From Sphingopyxis terrae subsp. terrae NBRC 15098 (GTDB lineage Bacteria > Pseudomonadota > Alphaproteobacteria > Sphingomonadales > Sphingomonadaceae), in assembly GCF_001598815.1 (NCBI RefSeq), contig NZ_BCZQ01000033.1, positions 1 to 56,817 on the forward strand: a stretch of 56,817 nt of DNA. Direction: 5' to 3'. The notes beneath the pieces are model-generated. The model did no database searches. It was not told the origin of the DNA and worked only from the letters and a program-made list of their open reading frames with translations. The position numbers were made by a program, and so were the translations under genes. Below are positions 17,668 to 26,664 of this stretch, piece after piece; position 1 is the stretch's first letter; each line of letters starts with the position of its first letter.

Positions 17668-17766
17668 CGTCATGGCGAGGAGCCGCAGGCGATGCGGCAA
17701 TCGCCCGCCTTTGTCCCGGCGCCCGGCCGGTGACGGGAGATTGCTTCGCTCCGCTCGCAATGACGG
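17668..17766. repeat. Interspersed repeat pair, diverged copy of the 15207 family
   Basis: It starts CGTCATGGCGAGGAGC and ends GATTGCTTCGCTCCGCTCGCAATGACGGG. The inverted outer arms match the element at 15207, but the left arm has diverged and the spacer is longer. It fills the gap between plsB and the WS/DGAT gene. Confidence 0.75.
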
Positions 17767-17793
17767 GATCATCGATGTTGGATGGAGGTTCGC

Positions 17794-19362
17794 ATGCTTA
17801 AGCAACTCAGCGCCCAGGACGCCCAGTTCCTCTATACCCAGACCGCGAACAATCTGACGCATATCATGGGTATCTATATCTACGACCCGTCGACGGCGCC
17901 GGGCGGCTTCGTGCGGTTCAAGGACATCATCGCGCACGTCCAGTCGCGCGTCGACACATCGCCGCTGTTCAAACGTCGGCTCCACCGGCTGCCGCTCGAT
18001 CTCGACCATCCCTATTGGGTCGAGGACGAACATTTCGACATCGAAGCGCATATGAGCCACGCGCGCCTGCCCGAACCCGGCGACTGGCGGCAATTCTGCA
18101 TCGCGGTCGCGCGCTATTTCTCGAAGCCGATGGATATGAACCGGCCGCTTTGGGACATCTATATCATCGAGGGGCTCGACCGCATCCCCGGCATCCCGAA
18201 GGGCAGCTTCGCGATGCTCCACCGCGTCCATCACGCCGCGGTCGACGGCGCATCGGGCGCGCATGCCTTCATCGCGATGAGCGACATCGACGCCAAGGGG
18301 ACGCCGGCAATCCCCGGCGCGCCGGTCGAGGATCTCGGGCGCGCGCCGTCGAGCGCGGAGGTCGCCACGCGCGCCTGGACCGCGTCGATGCAATCGCCGG
18401 TCAAATTCATGAACGCGCTGCTCAAGGTGTCGCCCTCGCTGATGACCGCGGCGCGCAAGTCGATGCTCAGCGATCAGGGGATGACCGCGGGCGTCCCCGA
18501 AACGCGCTTCAACGCACCCGTCGGCCCGCACAAGATGTTCGACGCGACCCGGGTTGCGCTCGCCGATATCGCGAAGGTGCGGGCAAAGGTGCCCGGCGCG
18601 ACGGTCAACGACGTCATCCTTGCGACCTGCGCCGGCGCGCTGCGCAAATATCTTCAGGCGCATGGCGAACTGCCCAAGGAAAGCGTCGTCGCGGTCGCCC
18701 CGATCAACCGGCGCGGCAAGGGCGGCAAGGCCGACAGTCCCGGCAATCAGGTGACCGCGATGAGCGTGCCGCTGCGCACCGACATCGCCGATCCGCTGAA
18801 GCGCCTCGCGGCGATCCGCGACTATACGGTGGAGGCGAAGGAGGCAAAGGCGGGCGTCAGCGCGCGGATCATGACCGACCTGTCGCAGCATATTCCGGGC
18901 GCGACGATGGCGGCGGTTGCGCGCATCCTGACGAGCGAGCGGTTCGCGGTGCGCGGCACCAATCTTTTTATCTCGAACGTGCCGGGCGCGCAGGTTCCGC
19001 TCTATCTCGCGGGCGCGCAGCTTGTGCAGCAATATGGCGCGGGCCCGCTCGCCAACAATATGGGGCTGTTCATCGCGACCCCCAGCTATAACGGTCAGGT
19101 CGGCTTCTCGATCATCTCCGAACGCGCGATCATGCCCGACATCGCCTTCTTTCGTACGTGCATCGACGAAAGTTTCGCCGACTTGCTCGCCGCTCAGCCC
19201 ACGCCCGAAAAGGCTGCTGCCGGGCACAAAGCCGCTACGGCAAAGCCGAAAGCGGCGGCAAAGCCCGCGGCCAAGGCAAAGCCGACGGCGAAACCTGCCA
19301 CGAAGGGCAGGGCGAAACCGGTTGCCAAAGCCGCCGCTAGCGGCAAGAATCGCAAAAAATAG
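17794..19362 (+). CDS. WS/DGAT-type wax ester synthase / diacylglycerol acyltransferase
   Basis: A 522-residue member of the bacterial WS/DGAT family, which esterifies long-chain alcohols or diacylglycerol with acyl-CoA. The condensing motif HHXXXDG is HHAAVDG at residues 146-152. Other landmarks are PLWDIYIIEGL upstream and LFISNVPGAQVPLYLAGA in the C-terminal domain. The start at 17794 is set by TGGAGG 6 bases upstream; the ATG at 17782 contains that site. The last 55 or so residues are rich in Lys, Ala, Thr and Pro, an unusual tail shared with the PlsC fusion. Probably associates with the inner membrane and nascent lipid bodies. Confidence 0.92.
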   Translation: MLKQLSAQDAQFLYTQTANNLTHIMGIYIYDPSTAPGGFVRFKDIIAHVQSRVDTSPLFKRRLHRLPLDLDHPYWVEDEHFDIEAHMSHARLPEPGDWRQFCIAVARYFSKPMDMNRPLWDIYIIEGLDRIPGIPKGSFAMLHRVHHAAVDGASGAHAFIAMSDIDAKGTPAIPGAPVEDLGRAPSSAEVATRAWTASMQSPVKFMNALLKVSPSLMTAARKSMLSDQGMTAGVPETRFNAPVGPHKMFDATRVALADIAKVRAKVPGATVNDVILATCAGALRKYLQAHGELPKESVVAVAPINRRGKGGKADSPGNQVTAMSVPLRTDIADPLKRLAAIRDYTVEAKEAKAGVSARIMTDLSQHIPGATMAAVARILTSERFAVRGTNLFISNVPGAQVPLYLAGAQLVQQYGAGPLANNMGLFIATPSYNGQVGFSIISERAIMPDIAFFRTCIDESFADLLAAQPTPEKAAAGHKAATAKPKAAAKPAAKAKPTAKPATKGRAKPVAKAAASGKNRKK

Positions 19363-19382
19363 GCGAGTTGCAGGACCATCGA

Positions 19383-20831
19383 ATGATCTTTTCCCCGACG
19401 CTCAGCGTGGACGCCGATCTGGCGAAGGCGCCCGACTATGCCGCCTGGACCAGAGCGGCGATTGCTGCCGACGGCAAATCGGGGATGCAGGTGTGGCGCG
19501 ACGCCGACGAAAGCAAGCATTTCGACTATCGCGCGATCCGCGCCCGCCTCGAACGGCTGCGCAAGCTGTCGGCGGCGGGCGATGTGAAGGGGCTGCTCTT
19601 CGTCCTCAACGAAGGCATCCACGGCAATATCGACGGCATGGGCCACGAACGCCTGTATCAAAAGGCGCGCTTCGGCACCAAAAGGCTGATCGAGGATTAT
19701 GTGGCAGAGGTCGTCTCCGCGCTGGGCAAGATCGCCGCGGCGCGCAGCATCCCGCGCGACGAAAAGCGCGATTTCTTCCGCCGCGCCCAGCATTGCTACG
19801 GCCGTTCGGCGCTGCTGCTGTCGGGGTCGGGCAGCTTTCTCTATTTCCATGTCGGCGTCGTGAAAGCGCTGTGGGACGAAGGCGTGCTGCCGACGATCCT
19901 CGCGGGATCGAGCGGCGGGTCGATCGTCGCCGCGGTCGTCTGCACGCGCAAGGATGCCGAAGTCGGCGCCTTTCTGGCCAGCGACAAGCTCGCCAGCGCC
20001 GACCGCGATCCCGAAGTGCGCCGCCTCGCCCCTGATGAGGTCGCCGCGCGCCTCGCCGAACTCATTCCCGACCTGACCTTTCAGGAAGCCTATGAAGTCA
20101 GCGGCCGGCATCTCAACGTATCGGTCGCGCCGGCCGAAAAATATCAGAACGGCCGCCTGCTCAACGCGATCACTGCGCCCAATGTGCTGATCCGCGAAGC
20201 GGTGCTTGCCTCGTGCGCGGTACCGGGCGTCTTTCCGCCGGTCATGCTGATGGCGCGCGACGAGGCGGGCAAGCGCGTGCCCTATCAGCCCGACCGGCGC
20301 TGGGTCGACGGGTCGGTGACGCACGACATTCCGACCAAGCGGCTCGAACGCCTCTACGGCGTCAACCATCATATCGTCAGCCAGGCGAACCCGCTCGCGC
20401 TGCCTTTCGCGACCGACACGCGCAAGCAGATGGCGCCGATCGAGGCCATTCAGCATGCGTCGATGGCGACCTTCAAGGCGTGGCTCAACGCCAATATGGT
20501 GATCTTCCAGAAGCCCCTCGAACTGGTGCCGCCGCTCAACAGCCTCGCCAATATGGCGCGCTCGCTGATCAATCAGGAATATACCGGCGACATCAACATC
20601 ATCCGGCCGCCCAAATTCTGGTCGCCGACGAAGATTTTGTCCGATCTGTCGCAGGACGATATCGACGAACTGATCGACACCGGCATGCGCACCGCCTGGC
20701 CGAAGATCGAGATGGTGCGCACCCAGACCGCGATCAGCCGCGCGCTCGACGCCATCCTCGCGCGCATCGACAAGGGCGGCGACGACGGCCCCGGCCACCG
20801 CAGCGCGGCGCTCAAAAAGCCGGTCCGGTGA
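19383..20831 (+). CDS. Patatin-like phospholipase / triacylglycerol lipase with DUF3336 domain
   Basis: A 482-residue protein. The N-terminal region (about 1-140) matches DUF3336, followed by a patatin domain with nucleophile elbow GSSGG (S177) and catalytic aspartate in RWVDGSV. DUF3336-patatin proteins include yeast Tgl3/4/5 and plant SDP1, which are lipid-droplet TAG lipases, so hydrolysis of stored triacylglycerol is the likely role. The ATG at 19383 is chosen; a TTG at 19368 in frame is an alternative. The stop overlaps the next gene by 4 bases (GTGA), showing translational coupling with the monoacylglycerol-lipase-like gene. Confidence 0.88.
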   Translation: MIFSPTLSVDADLAKAPDYAAWTRAAIAADGKSGMQVWRDADESKHFDYRAIRARLERLRKLSAAGDVKGLLFVLNEGIHGNIDGMGHERLYQKARFGTKRLIEDYVAEVVSALGKIAAARSIPRDEKRDFFRRAQHCYGRSALLLSGSGSFLYFHVGVVKALWDEGVLPTILAGSSGGSIVAAVVCTRKDAEVGAFLASDKLASADRDPEVRRLAPDEVAARLAELIPDLTFQEAYEVSGRHLNVSVAPAEKYQNGRLLNAITAPNVLIREAVLASCAVPGVFPPVMLMARDEAGKRVPYQPDRRWVDGSVTHDIPTKRLERLYGVNHHIVSQANPLALPFATDTRKQMAPIEAIQHASMATFKAWLNANMVIFQKPLELVPPLNSLANMARSLINQEYTGDINIIRPPKFWSPTKILSDLSQDDIDELIDTGMRTAWPKIEMVRTQTAISRALDAILARIDKGGDDGPGHRSAALKKPVR

Positions 20832-21679
20832 GCGGCGCGGGGGTGATGCTGCCGCCGGGATCGGCGGGCGTCGGCGCGATGCTGCACGTCACCCATTGGC
20901 TTCCCGCCGCGGCGCCCAAGGCCGTGATCCTCCTCGCGCACGGCTATGCCGAGCACGCCGGGCGTTACGCCCATGTGGCAAAACGGCTCACCGACGCCGG
21001 CTATGCCGTCTATGCGGTCGACCATTGGGGCCATGGCAAGTCGGATGGCGAGGGGGGCTATGTCCCGCGCTTTTCGGCCTTCACCGACGGCATGGCCGAA
21101 CTGCTGACGCTCGTCGAGGTCAACCATCCGGGCGCGCCGCGCCTGCTGCTCGGACACAGCATGGGCGGCCTGATCGCGACGCTGTTCCTGATCCACCGGC
21201 AGGACGCCTTTGTCGCCGCCGCACTGTCCGGCCCGGCGATTGTCCCCGGTGCGCCGCCTTCGCGCTTTACCGTCTGGATCAGCCGCTTTCTGTCGCGCTT
21301 TTTTCCGCGCCTCGGCGTATTGGCGCTCGATCCCAACGGGGTGAGCCGCGATCCGGCGGTGGTCGCCGCCTATCTTGCCGATCCGCTTGTCTATACGGGA
21401 AAGATCGGCGCGCGGCTCGGCAAGGAATTCATGGACGCGATGGCGGCCGCGCAGGCAGGCGCACCGAAAATCAGGCTGCCGATCCTGCTCCAGCACGGCG
21501 ACCATGACAGCCTCGCCTCGGTGGCGGGGTCGCACTATCTGTTCGACCATGTCGCCTCGGCCGACAAGCGCCTCGAAATCTATCCCGGCCTGTTCCACGA
21601 GATCTATAACGAGCCCGAACGCGATGCGGTGCTGGACGATCTGATCGGCTGGTTTGACGCGCATGTTCCGCGGCCATAG
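20828..21679 (+). CDS. Alpha/beta hydrolase, monoacylglycerol lipase type
   Basis: A 283-residue protein starting at a GTG that overlaps the previous stop. The region HGYAEHAGRYAHVAKRL followed by VDHWGHGKSDG is typical of monoglyceride lipases (Hydrolase_4/lysophospholipase-like). The nucleophile is S111 in GHSMGG, the acid is probably in QHGDHDSLAS and the histidine in GLFHEIYNE. Coupled to the DUF3336 patatin lipase, it would finish lipolysis by releasing fatty acid and glycerol from monoacylglycerol or lysophospholipid. Cytosolic or peripheral; no signal peptide. Confidence 0.88.
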   Translation: MSGAGVMLPPGSAGVGAMLHVTHWLPAAAPKAVILLAHGYAEHAGRYAHVAKRLTDAGYAVYAVDHWGHGKSDGEGGYVPRFSAFTDGMAELLTLVEVNHPGAPRLLLGHSMGGLIATLFLIHRQDAFVAAALSGPAIVPGAPPSRFTVWISRFLSRFFPRLGVLALDPNGVSRDPAVVAAYLADPLVYTGKIGARLGKEFMDAMAAAQAGAPKIRLPILLQHGDHDSLASVAGSHYLFDHVASADKRLEIYPGLFHEIYNEPERDAVLDDLIGWFDAHVPRP

Positions 21680-21685
21680 CCAAAG

Positions 21686-21772
21686 TCCGTTCGTGCTGAG
21701 CTTGTCGAAGCACCGTCCTTCTGGTGAACGCCGAAAGAAAGAACGGCCCTTCGACAAGCTCAGGGCGAACGG
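21686..21772. repeat. Interspersed repeat pair, TGCTGAGCTTGTCGAAG family
   Basis: GTCCGTTCGTGCTGAGCTTG followed by TCGAAGCAC is inverted at the right end as CTTCGACAAGCTCAGGGCGAACGG. This repeat family is common in sphingomonad and other proteobacterial intergenic DNA. It separates the two alpha/beta hydrolase genes. Confidence 0.85.
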
Positions 21773-21788
21773 AAGAGGGAATTAGACA

Positions 21789-22721
21789 ATGAAAATCCTT
21801 CTCATCCTCCTCTTCGCGCCGCTCATCGCGCTCGCGATCTTCTATTTCGTCTTCCCCGGCCGCCTCGTCGCGATCGGTCGCGCGCTGCTCCGGCGGCGCG
21901 GCGGCACGGTGCAGAAAAGCGTTACCGTCGACGGCCGCGCCTGGCCCTATCTGGAGGGCGGCGATCGCGCGAAGCCGACGCTGCTGCTCGTCCACGGCTT
22001 TTCGGGCGACAAGGATAATTGGTCGTTTCTCGCCCCCTTTCTGACGCGCGACTATCATGTCGTCGCACCCGATCTCCCCGGCTTCGGCGAGAATGAACGC
22101 AACCCCGATCTCGCCTATGACATCGAAGCGCAGACCGCGCGGCTGAAGGCATTCGTCGATGCGCTCGGACTGCGGCAGCTGCATATCGCGGGCAACAGCA
22201 TGGGCGGCTGGATCGCGCTGCGCTACGCGCTCGACTTTCCCGATGCGCTCGCCAGCCTGATCCTGATCGACAATGCCGGGGTCGCGGGCGCGAATGAGAG
22301 CGACCTTCAGAAGCAGGCGGCGAACGAGGATTATAACCCGCTCGTCCTGGCGGGTATCGAGGATGCCGACCGCCTCGTCGCGATGGTCGTCCACAAACCG
22401 CCCTTCGTGCCGTCGCGATTGAAGCCGGTGCTCTATGCCGACGCGCTCAAATATCGCGATCAGCTCGATACCGCCTTCTGGGTTATTGCGACCGAGATGC
22501 GCGACCGGCCGCTCAACGACCGGCTGGGCGAGGTGACGGTGCCGACGCTGATCATCTGGGGCCGCCACGACCGGCTGATCGACGTCAGCTGCGTCGCCGT
22601 GCTCGAAGCGGGCATCGCGAACAGCCGCGCGCATGTGCTCGATCATGTCGGCCATGTCCCGATGGTCGAGGACCCGAAGGCCACCGCCGCGCTGATGAAG
22701 GATTTTCTCGCCGGGCTCTGA
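21789..22721 (+). CDS. Alpha/beta hydrolase with N-terminal membrane anchor
   Basis: A 310-residue hydrolase. Residues 3-23 form a hydrophobic helix (ILLILLFAPLIALAIFYFVF) that probably anchors it in the inner membrane. The fold then shows oxyanion HGFSGDKDNW, nucleophile S137 in GNSMGG, acid in WGRHDRLID and histidine in DHVGHVPMVEDP. It resembles acyl-glycerol lipases of the ABHD6/LipG-like type and other esterases, so a lipid ester substrate is plausible from neighbours but not proven. A REP-like element separates it from the preceding lipase. Confidence 0.85.
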   Translation: MKILLILLFAPLIALAIFYFVFPGRLVAIGRALLRRRGGTVQKSVTVDGRAWPYLEGGDRAKPTLLLVHGFSGDKDNWSFLAPFLTRDYHVVAPDLPGFGENERNPDLAYDIEAQTARLKAFVDALGLRQLHIAGNSMGGWIALRYALDFPDALASLILIDNAGVAGANESDLQKQAANEDYNPLVLAGIEDADRLVAMVVHKPPFVPSRLKPVLYADALKYRDQLDTAFWVIATEMRDRPLNDRLGEVTVPTLIIWGRHDRLIDVSCVAVLEAGIANSRAHVLDHVGHVPMVEDPKATAALMKDFLAGL

Positions 22722-22833
22722 ATTCACCCAGCCGCGCAGCGGTGGGGAGGGGGACCATGCCTGCGGCACGGGGAGGACCGGCTTGCCAATCGCGCGCAAG
22801 CGCGCCACTCTCGCCCGAAACAGGGAGAGAGAC

Positions 22834-23835
22834 ATGCGCCTGAAAGTGGGCCTCCTCGGCGGGGGGAGCTGGGGGACGACGGTCGCCGCGACGGTATCGC
22901 GCAACGCGCCGATCACCTTGTGGGCGCGCGACGCCGAAACGGTCGATGGCATCAACCGCGATCAGGAAAACCGCAAATATCTGCCCGGCATCCGCCTGCC
23001 CACGGCGCTGCGCGCGACGGCCGATCTCGGCGAAGCGGTGGCGGGCGCCGACGTCCTCGTCATGGGCGTGCCGTCGCACAGCTTTCGCGCGGTGCTGGAG
23101 GAAGCACGCGATCATCTGCGCCCCTGGGTGCCGGTGATCAGCCTGACCAAGGGACTCGAACTCGCGACCGGCAAGCGGATGACCGAGGTAATCGAAGAGG
23201 TGCTGCCCGGCCATCCCGTCGGCGTGCTCACCGGCCCCAATCTCGCGCGCGAGATCATGAGCGGCCAGGCGGCGGCGAGCGTACTGTCGATGGAGGATGA
23301 AATCGTCGTGCGCGCGCTGCACCCGCTTTTCCATTCGGGGCTGTTCCGCGTCTATACCAACACCGACCTGCTCGGTTGCGAACTCGGCGGGGTGCTCAAG
23401 AATATCATCGCGATTGCGGTCGGCATGGGCGACGGGCTCGGCGCGGGCGACAATACGCGCGCCGGGCTGATGACGCGCGGGCTGGCCGAAATCACCCGGC
23501 TCGGCGTCGCGATGGGCGGGCGCCCCGAAACCTTCGCCGGTCTGACCGGCATGGGCGACCTGATCGCGACCTGCACCAGCCCGCTGTCGCGCAACCGCCA
23601 CGTCGGGGTCGAACTCGGCAAGGGGCGCCATATCGACGCGATCATCGCCGACATGCACATGGTCGCCGAAGGCGTGAAAAGCGCGCCCACGGTGATGGCG
23701 CTCGCCGATCGCCACGGTATCGCGATGCCGATCGCGCGCGACGTCTTCGACGTGACGCAGGGCAAACGGACCGCGCAGGACGTGTTCCGCGGGCTGCTCA
23801 AATCGAGCGTCGGTGACGAGGCGCATCCGGGGTAG
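22834..23835 (+). CDS. gpsA: Glycerol-3-phosphate dehydrogenase [NAD(P)+]
   Basis: A 333-residue cytosolic enzyme that reduces dihydroxyacetone phosphate to sn-glycerol 3-phosphate for lipid synthesis. The nucleotide-binding motif is GLLGGGSWGTTVA near the N-terminus. The catalytic lysine lies in NIIAIAVGMGDGLGAGDNTRAGLMTRGL, and family blocks ISLTKGLE and LTGPNLAREI are present. The ATG at 22834 follows AGGGAGA; the upstream in-frame extension lacks family sequence. It is downstream of the acyltransferase/lipase genes and supplies the PlsB substrate. Confidence 0.95.
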   Translation: MRLKVGLLGGGSWGTTVAATVSRNAPITLWARDAETVDGINRDQENRKYLPGIRLPTALRATADLGEAVAGADVLVMGVPSHSFRAVLEEARDHLRPWVPVISLTKGLELATGKRMTEVIEEVLPGHPVGVLTGPNLAREIMSGQAAASVLSMEDEIVVRALHPLFHSGLFRVYTNTDLLGCELGGVLKNIIAIAVGMGDGLGAGDNTRAGLMTRGLAEITRLGVAMGGRPETFAGLTGMGDLIATCTSPLSRNRHVGVELGKGRHIDAIIADMHMVAEGVKSAPTVMALADRHGIAMPIARDVFDVTQGKRTAQDVFRGLLKSSVGDEAHPG

Positions 23836-23985
23836 GGGCGTCGGACGGAGGCGCCGCCTCGCTTGCGGGGACGGCCGTGGACGATTCCGCCGCGAGGCGT
23901 GTCGAATCCTCGTCGGTCCGTGAAGAAAAGCCGGTTCTCTTTCGTTCTTTCTCCTGACCAGCAGGGTCCACCAAGGAGACGAACG

Positions 23986-24324
23986 ATGAAAAAATGGACG
24001 ACTTTGGCGGCGCTTATGGCTCTTCCGGCCGGTGCCGCAATGGCGACGGTCCCCTATGGGTCGATGCCGCCGGGTTTCGATCGCCCCCCGGTTCGCAGCG
24101 TGCCGATTGCCGGTGTGTACAATAAATATTGGTACAATTATCGCACCGATATTCTTGAGGCTGAAAAGGAGCTCAAGAGTGACCTTGGCCGCGCAACCGA
24201 CCGCGAGGATCGCTGGGATGCATGGGACGAATGGGCGACCGAAGTCGTCGACGCCGACAAGGATTATACCAAGGTGATGCGCAAGAAGGGCTATCCTGTG
24301 GGGCGCGTCTCGATCGAAGGCTGA
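23986..24324 (+). CDS. Small exported protein, unrecognised
   Basis: A 112-residue protein with a signal peptide of about 21 residues (MKKWTTLAALMALPAGAAMA, cleavage likely after AMA). The mature part is Tyr/Asp/Trp-rich (YNKYWYNYRTD; DREDRWDAWDEWATE) and mostly helical. AAGGAG precedes the ATG. It is preceded by 150 bases of non-coding DNA, so probably has its own promoter. A periplasmic or outer-membrane-associated role is possible; no family is recognised. Confidence 0.7.
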   Translation: MKKWTTLAALMALPAGAAMATVPYGSMPPGFDRPPVRSVPIAGVYNKYWYNYRTDILEAEKELKSDLGRATDREDRWDAWDEWATEVVDADKDYTKVMRKKGYPVGRVSIEG

Positions 24325-24382
24325 TTGTCGAAACGATTATGTCTCAAAAGGCTGCGGGCGCTACGCGTCCGCCGTCTTCATT

Positions 24383-25015
24383 CTATACCCCGCCTTCGGC
24401 CAGGAGCGCCTTCGCTTCCTCGCCCTGCCAGTCGATGGCGCCGACCACGCGCCACAGTTCGCGCCCGTTCGCATCGTAGAGGATGCTCGTCGGCAGCGCG
24501 GTATTCGCTGCGTCCAACAAGGTGTTCTGCGGATCGAGATAGGGTTGCAGCGCCTTCAGCCCCGCCTTCTGGAACCAGGGATCGACGACCGCGGCGCCTT
24601 GCAGATTCTGCGCCACCGCTACGACCGTCAGCTTGCCTGCCTTTTGCGCGGCAAGCGCATCGAGCGTCGGCATTTCGGCGACGCAGGGCGCACACCAGGT
24701 CGCCCACAGATTGACCAGCAGCGGCTTGCCGCGAAACGACGCGACCGTCACCGGCGCGTCGTCGGGACCGCGAAAGACGGCGACCGGTCCGGCCTTGCCG
24801 GCGTTGCCGCGCTCGACGACATGCTGAAAGGTGGCGGGGTCGCGGACATGCGCCGCTTCGCCGGGCGAAATATTTGCTTGGCCCGCGCCTGCTTGCTCCG
24901 AGGCCTCCTTTTGCCTATCGCACCCCGCGACGGAACCGGCGATCAGCAGGGCCAGCACGGCAAGACGAAGATTTGGAACGCGGCGGATGGCGAATACTCC
25001 CGATAGCAACAGCAT
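24383..25015 (-). CDS. TlpA-like thiol:disulfide oxidoreductase lipoprotein
   Basis: A protein of about 210 residues. A short basic N-region (AIRRVPNLR), a hydrophobic stretch and the lipobox SVAGC predict a lipoprotein facing the periplasm. The thioredoxin-fold domain has the redox motif WATWCAPC followed by the cis-Pro segment ALPTSILYD. TlpA-like proteins reduce disulfides, for example in cytochrome c or cytochrome oxidase maturation. The ATG at 25015 overlaps the divergent argH start by 29 bases; a GTG at 24958 is possible but would leave a signal peptide without positive charge. Confidence 0.85.
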   Translation of the reverse strand: MLLLSGVFAIRRVPNLRLAVLALLIAGSVAGCDRQKEASEQAGAGQANISPGEAAHVRDPATFQHVVERGNAGKAGPVAVFRGPDDAPVTVASFRGKPLLVNLWATWCAPCVAEMPTLDALAAQKAGKLTVVAVAQNLQGAAVVDPWFQKAGLKALQPYLDPQNTLLDAANTALPTSILYDANGRELWRVVGAIDWQGEEAKALLAEGGV

Positions 25016-26384
25016 GTGGGGCGGCCGCTTCGGTGGCGGACCTGCGGCGATCATGCAAGAGATAAACGCCTCGATCCCCGTCGACAAACGCTTGTGGGAA
25101 GAGGATATCGCCGCCAGCCGTGCGCATGCCGCGATGCTCGGCGCGCAGGGGATCATCGCCGCCGCGGACGCGGCAACCATCGATCGCGGGCTGGCGCAGA
25201 TCGCCGACGAGTTCGCCGCGAACGGTGTGCCGGTCGATCTTGCGCTCGAAGATATTCACATGACGGTCGAATCGCGCCTCAAGGAACTGGTCGGCGAAGC
25301 GGCCGGGCGGCTTCACACCGCGCGCTCGCGCAACGATCAGGTCGCGACCGATTTTCGCCTCTGGGTGCGCACCGCGTGCGACCGGATCGATGCCGGGCTC
25401 AAGGCGCTTCAGAACGCTCTGCTCGCGCGCGCCGACGAACATGCGGGCAGCATCATGCCCGGTTTCACGCATCTGCAGGTCGCGCAGCCGGTGACGCTCG
25501 GCCACCATCTGCTCGCCTATGTCGAGATGTTCGCCCGCGATCGCGGCCGCTTCGCCGACGCGCGCGCGCGGCTCAACGAATCGCCGCTCGGCGCCGCGGC
25601 GCTGGCGGGCACCAGCTTCCCGCTCGACCGCGCTGCGACCGCAGCGGCGCTCGGTTTCGACCGGCCGATGGCGAACAGCATCGACGCCGTATCGGACCGC
25701 GATTTCGCGCTCGAATTTTGCGCCGCCGCCTCGATTGCCGCGATTCACCTCTCGCGCCTTGCCGAAGAGATCGTGATCTGGGCCAGCCAGCCCTTCGGTT
25801 TCGTCAGCCTGCCCGACGCCTGGTCGACGGGCAGCTCGATCATGCCGCAAAAGCGCAATCCCGATGCCGCCGAACTGGTGCGTGGCCGCGCCGGCCTGCT
25901 GCTCGGTGCGTTCCAGCGGCTTTCGGTGATCGTGAAGGGGCTGCCGCTCACCTATTCGAAGGATTTGCAGGACGACAAGGAAACGGTCTTCGGCGCCTTC
26001 GACGCGCTCGCGCTGTCGCTCGCCGCGATGACCGGCATGGTCGACACGCTGGCCTTTCGCACCGACCGGATGCGCGCGCTCGCCGCATCGGGCTTTTCGA
26101 CCGCGACCGATCTGGCCGACTGGCTGGTGCGCGAGGCGGGGGTGCCGTTCCGCGAGGCGCACCATATCGTTGGTGCCTGCGTGAAACGATCGGAAGAGCT
26201 CGGCGTTGAATTGTCGGCGCTTCCGGCGGACGAAGCGGCGGCGATCCATGCCGCGGTCACGCCCGCCGCGCTCGCGGCGCTGACGGTCGAGGCGTCGGTC
26301 GCCAGCCGCATGAGCTATGGCGGCACCGCGCCCGAACGGGTAAGGCAGGCCGTTGCCGCGGCGCGCGCGGCGCTGGAGATTTAG
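24987..26384 (+). CDS. argH: Argininosuccinate lyase
   Basis: A 465-residue fumarase/aspartase superfamily enzyme releasing arginine and fumarate from argininosuccinate. Its N-terminus [11 protein letters not shown] is the usual ArgH start region, the [13 protein letters not shown] block is conserved, and the superfamily signature is [12 protein letters not shown] with the catalytic serine. The ATG at 24987 is used. The 5' end overlaps the divergent tlpA gene. A small lipoprotein gene follows after 3 bases and then lysA, so argH-lipoprotein-lysA form an operon. Confidence 0.96.
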   Translation: MANTPDSNSMWGGRFGGGPAAIMQEINASIPVDKRLWEEDIAASRAHAAMLGAQGIIAAADAATIDRGLAQIADEFAANGVPVDLALEDIHMTVESRLKELVGEAAGRLHTARSRNDQVATDFRLWVRTACDRIDAGLKALQNALLARADEHAGSIMPGFTHLQVAQPVTLGHHLLAYVEMFARDRGRFADARARLNESPLGAAALAGTSFPLDRAATAAALGFDRPMANSIDAVSDRDFALEFCAAASIAAIHLSRLAEEIVIWASQPFGFVSLPDAWSTGSSIMPQKRNPDAAELVRGRAGLLLGAFQRLSVIVKGLPLTYSKDLQDDKETVFGAFDALALSLAAMTGMVDTLAFRTDRMRALAASGFSTATDLADWLVREAGVPFREAHHIVGACVKRSEELGVELSALPADEAAAIHAAVTPAALAALTVEASVASRMSYGGTAPERVRQAVAAARAALEI

Positions 26385-26387
26385 GTG

Positions 26388-26648
26388 ATGGCAAAGATCC
26401 GCACGACGATTTTGCTGGCCGCTTCGAGCGCTGCGCTCGTGACGCTTGGCGCGTGCGGCAAGAAGGAAGATCTGAAGCCGGTGGCGGGTTCGGCCCCGCC
26501 CGCGCTGCCCATCGGGGCACAGCGCCAGCCGACCACGGAGGAGCTTACGACGCCTGACGCGCAGGCCCGGCCCGCGCGCAGCGACGACCTTCTTAAACGA
26601 TCCGAAAAGCGCGAACCCGACGATTTCGACTTGCCGCCTCCGGGCTGA
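26388..26648 (+). CDS. Small LptM-like lipoprotein
   Basis: An 86-residue predicted lipoprotein with signal peptide and lipobox VTLGAC (Cys at about 24), followed by GKKEDLKPV. Its mature part is short and proline/acid-rich. The position, directly upstream of lysA, and the pattern CGKKxxL resemble LptM/YifL, a small lipoprotein that assists assembly of the LptD-LptE LPS translocon and lies next to the lysine-pathway gene dapF in enterobacteria. The match is by motif and neighbourhood only. It starts 3 bases after argH; GTG 26385 is an alternative start. Confidence 0.6.
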   Translation: MAKIRTTILLAASSAALVTLGACGKKEDLKPVAGSAPPALPIGAQRQPTTEELTTPDAQARPARSDDLLKRSEKREPDDFDLPPPG

Positions 26649-26664
26649 GTTCAGGACCTTTTCC

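Noticed and set aside
22722..22800. Possible further repeat before gpsA (CACCCAGCCGCGCAGCGGTG, GGGGAGG copies)
   Set aside because: Only short, imperfect internal repeats were found; no matching second copy in the window.
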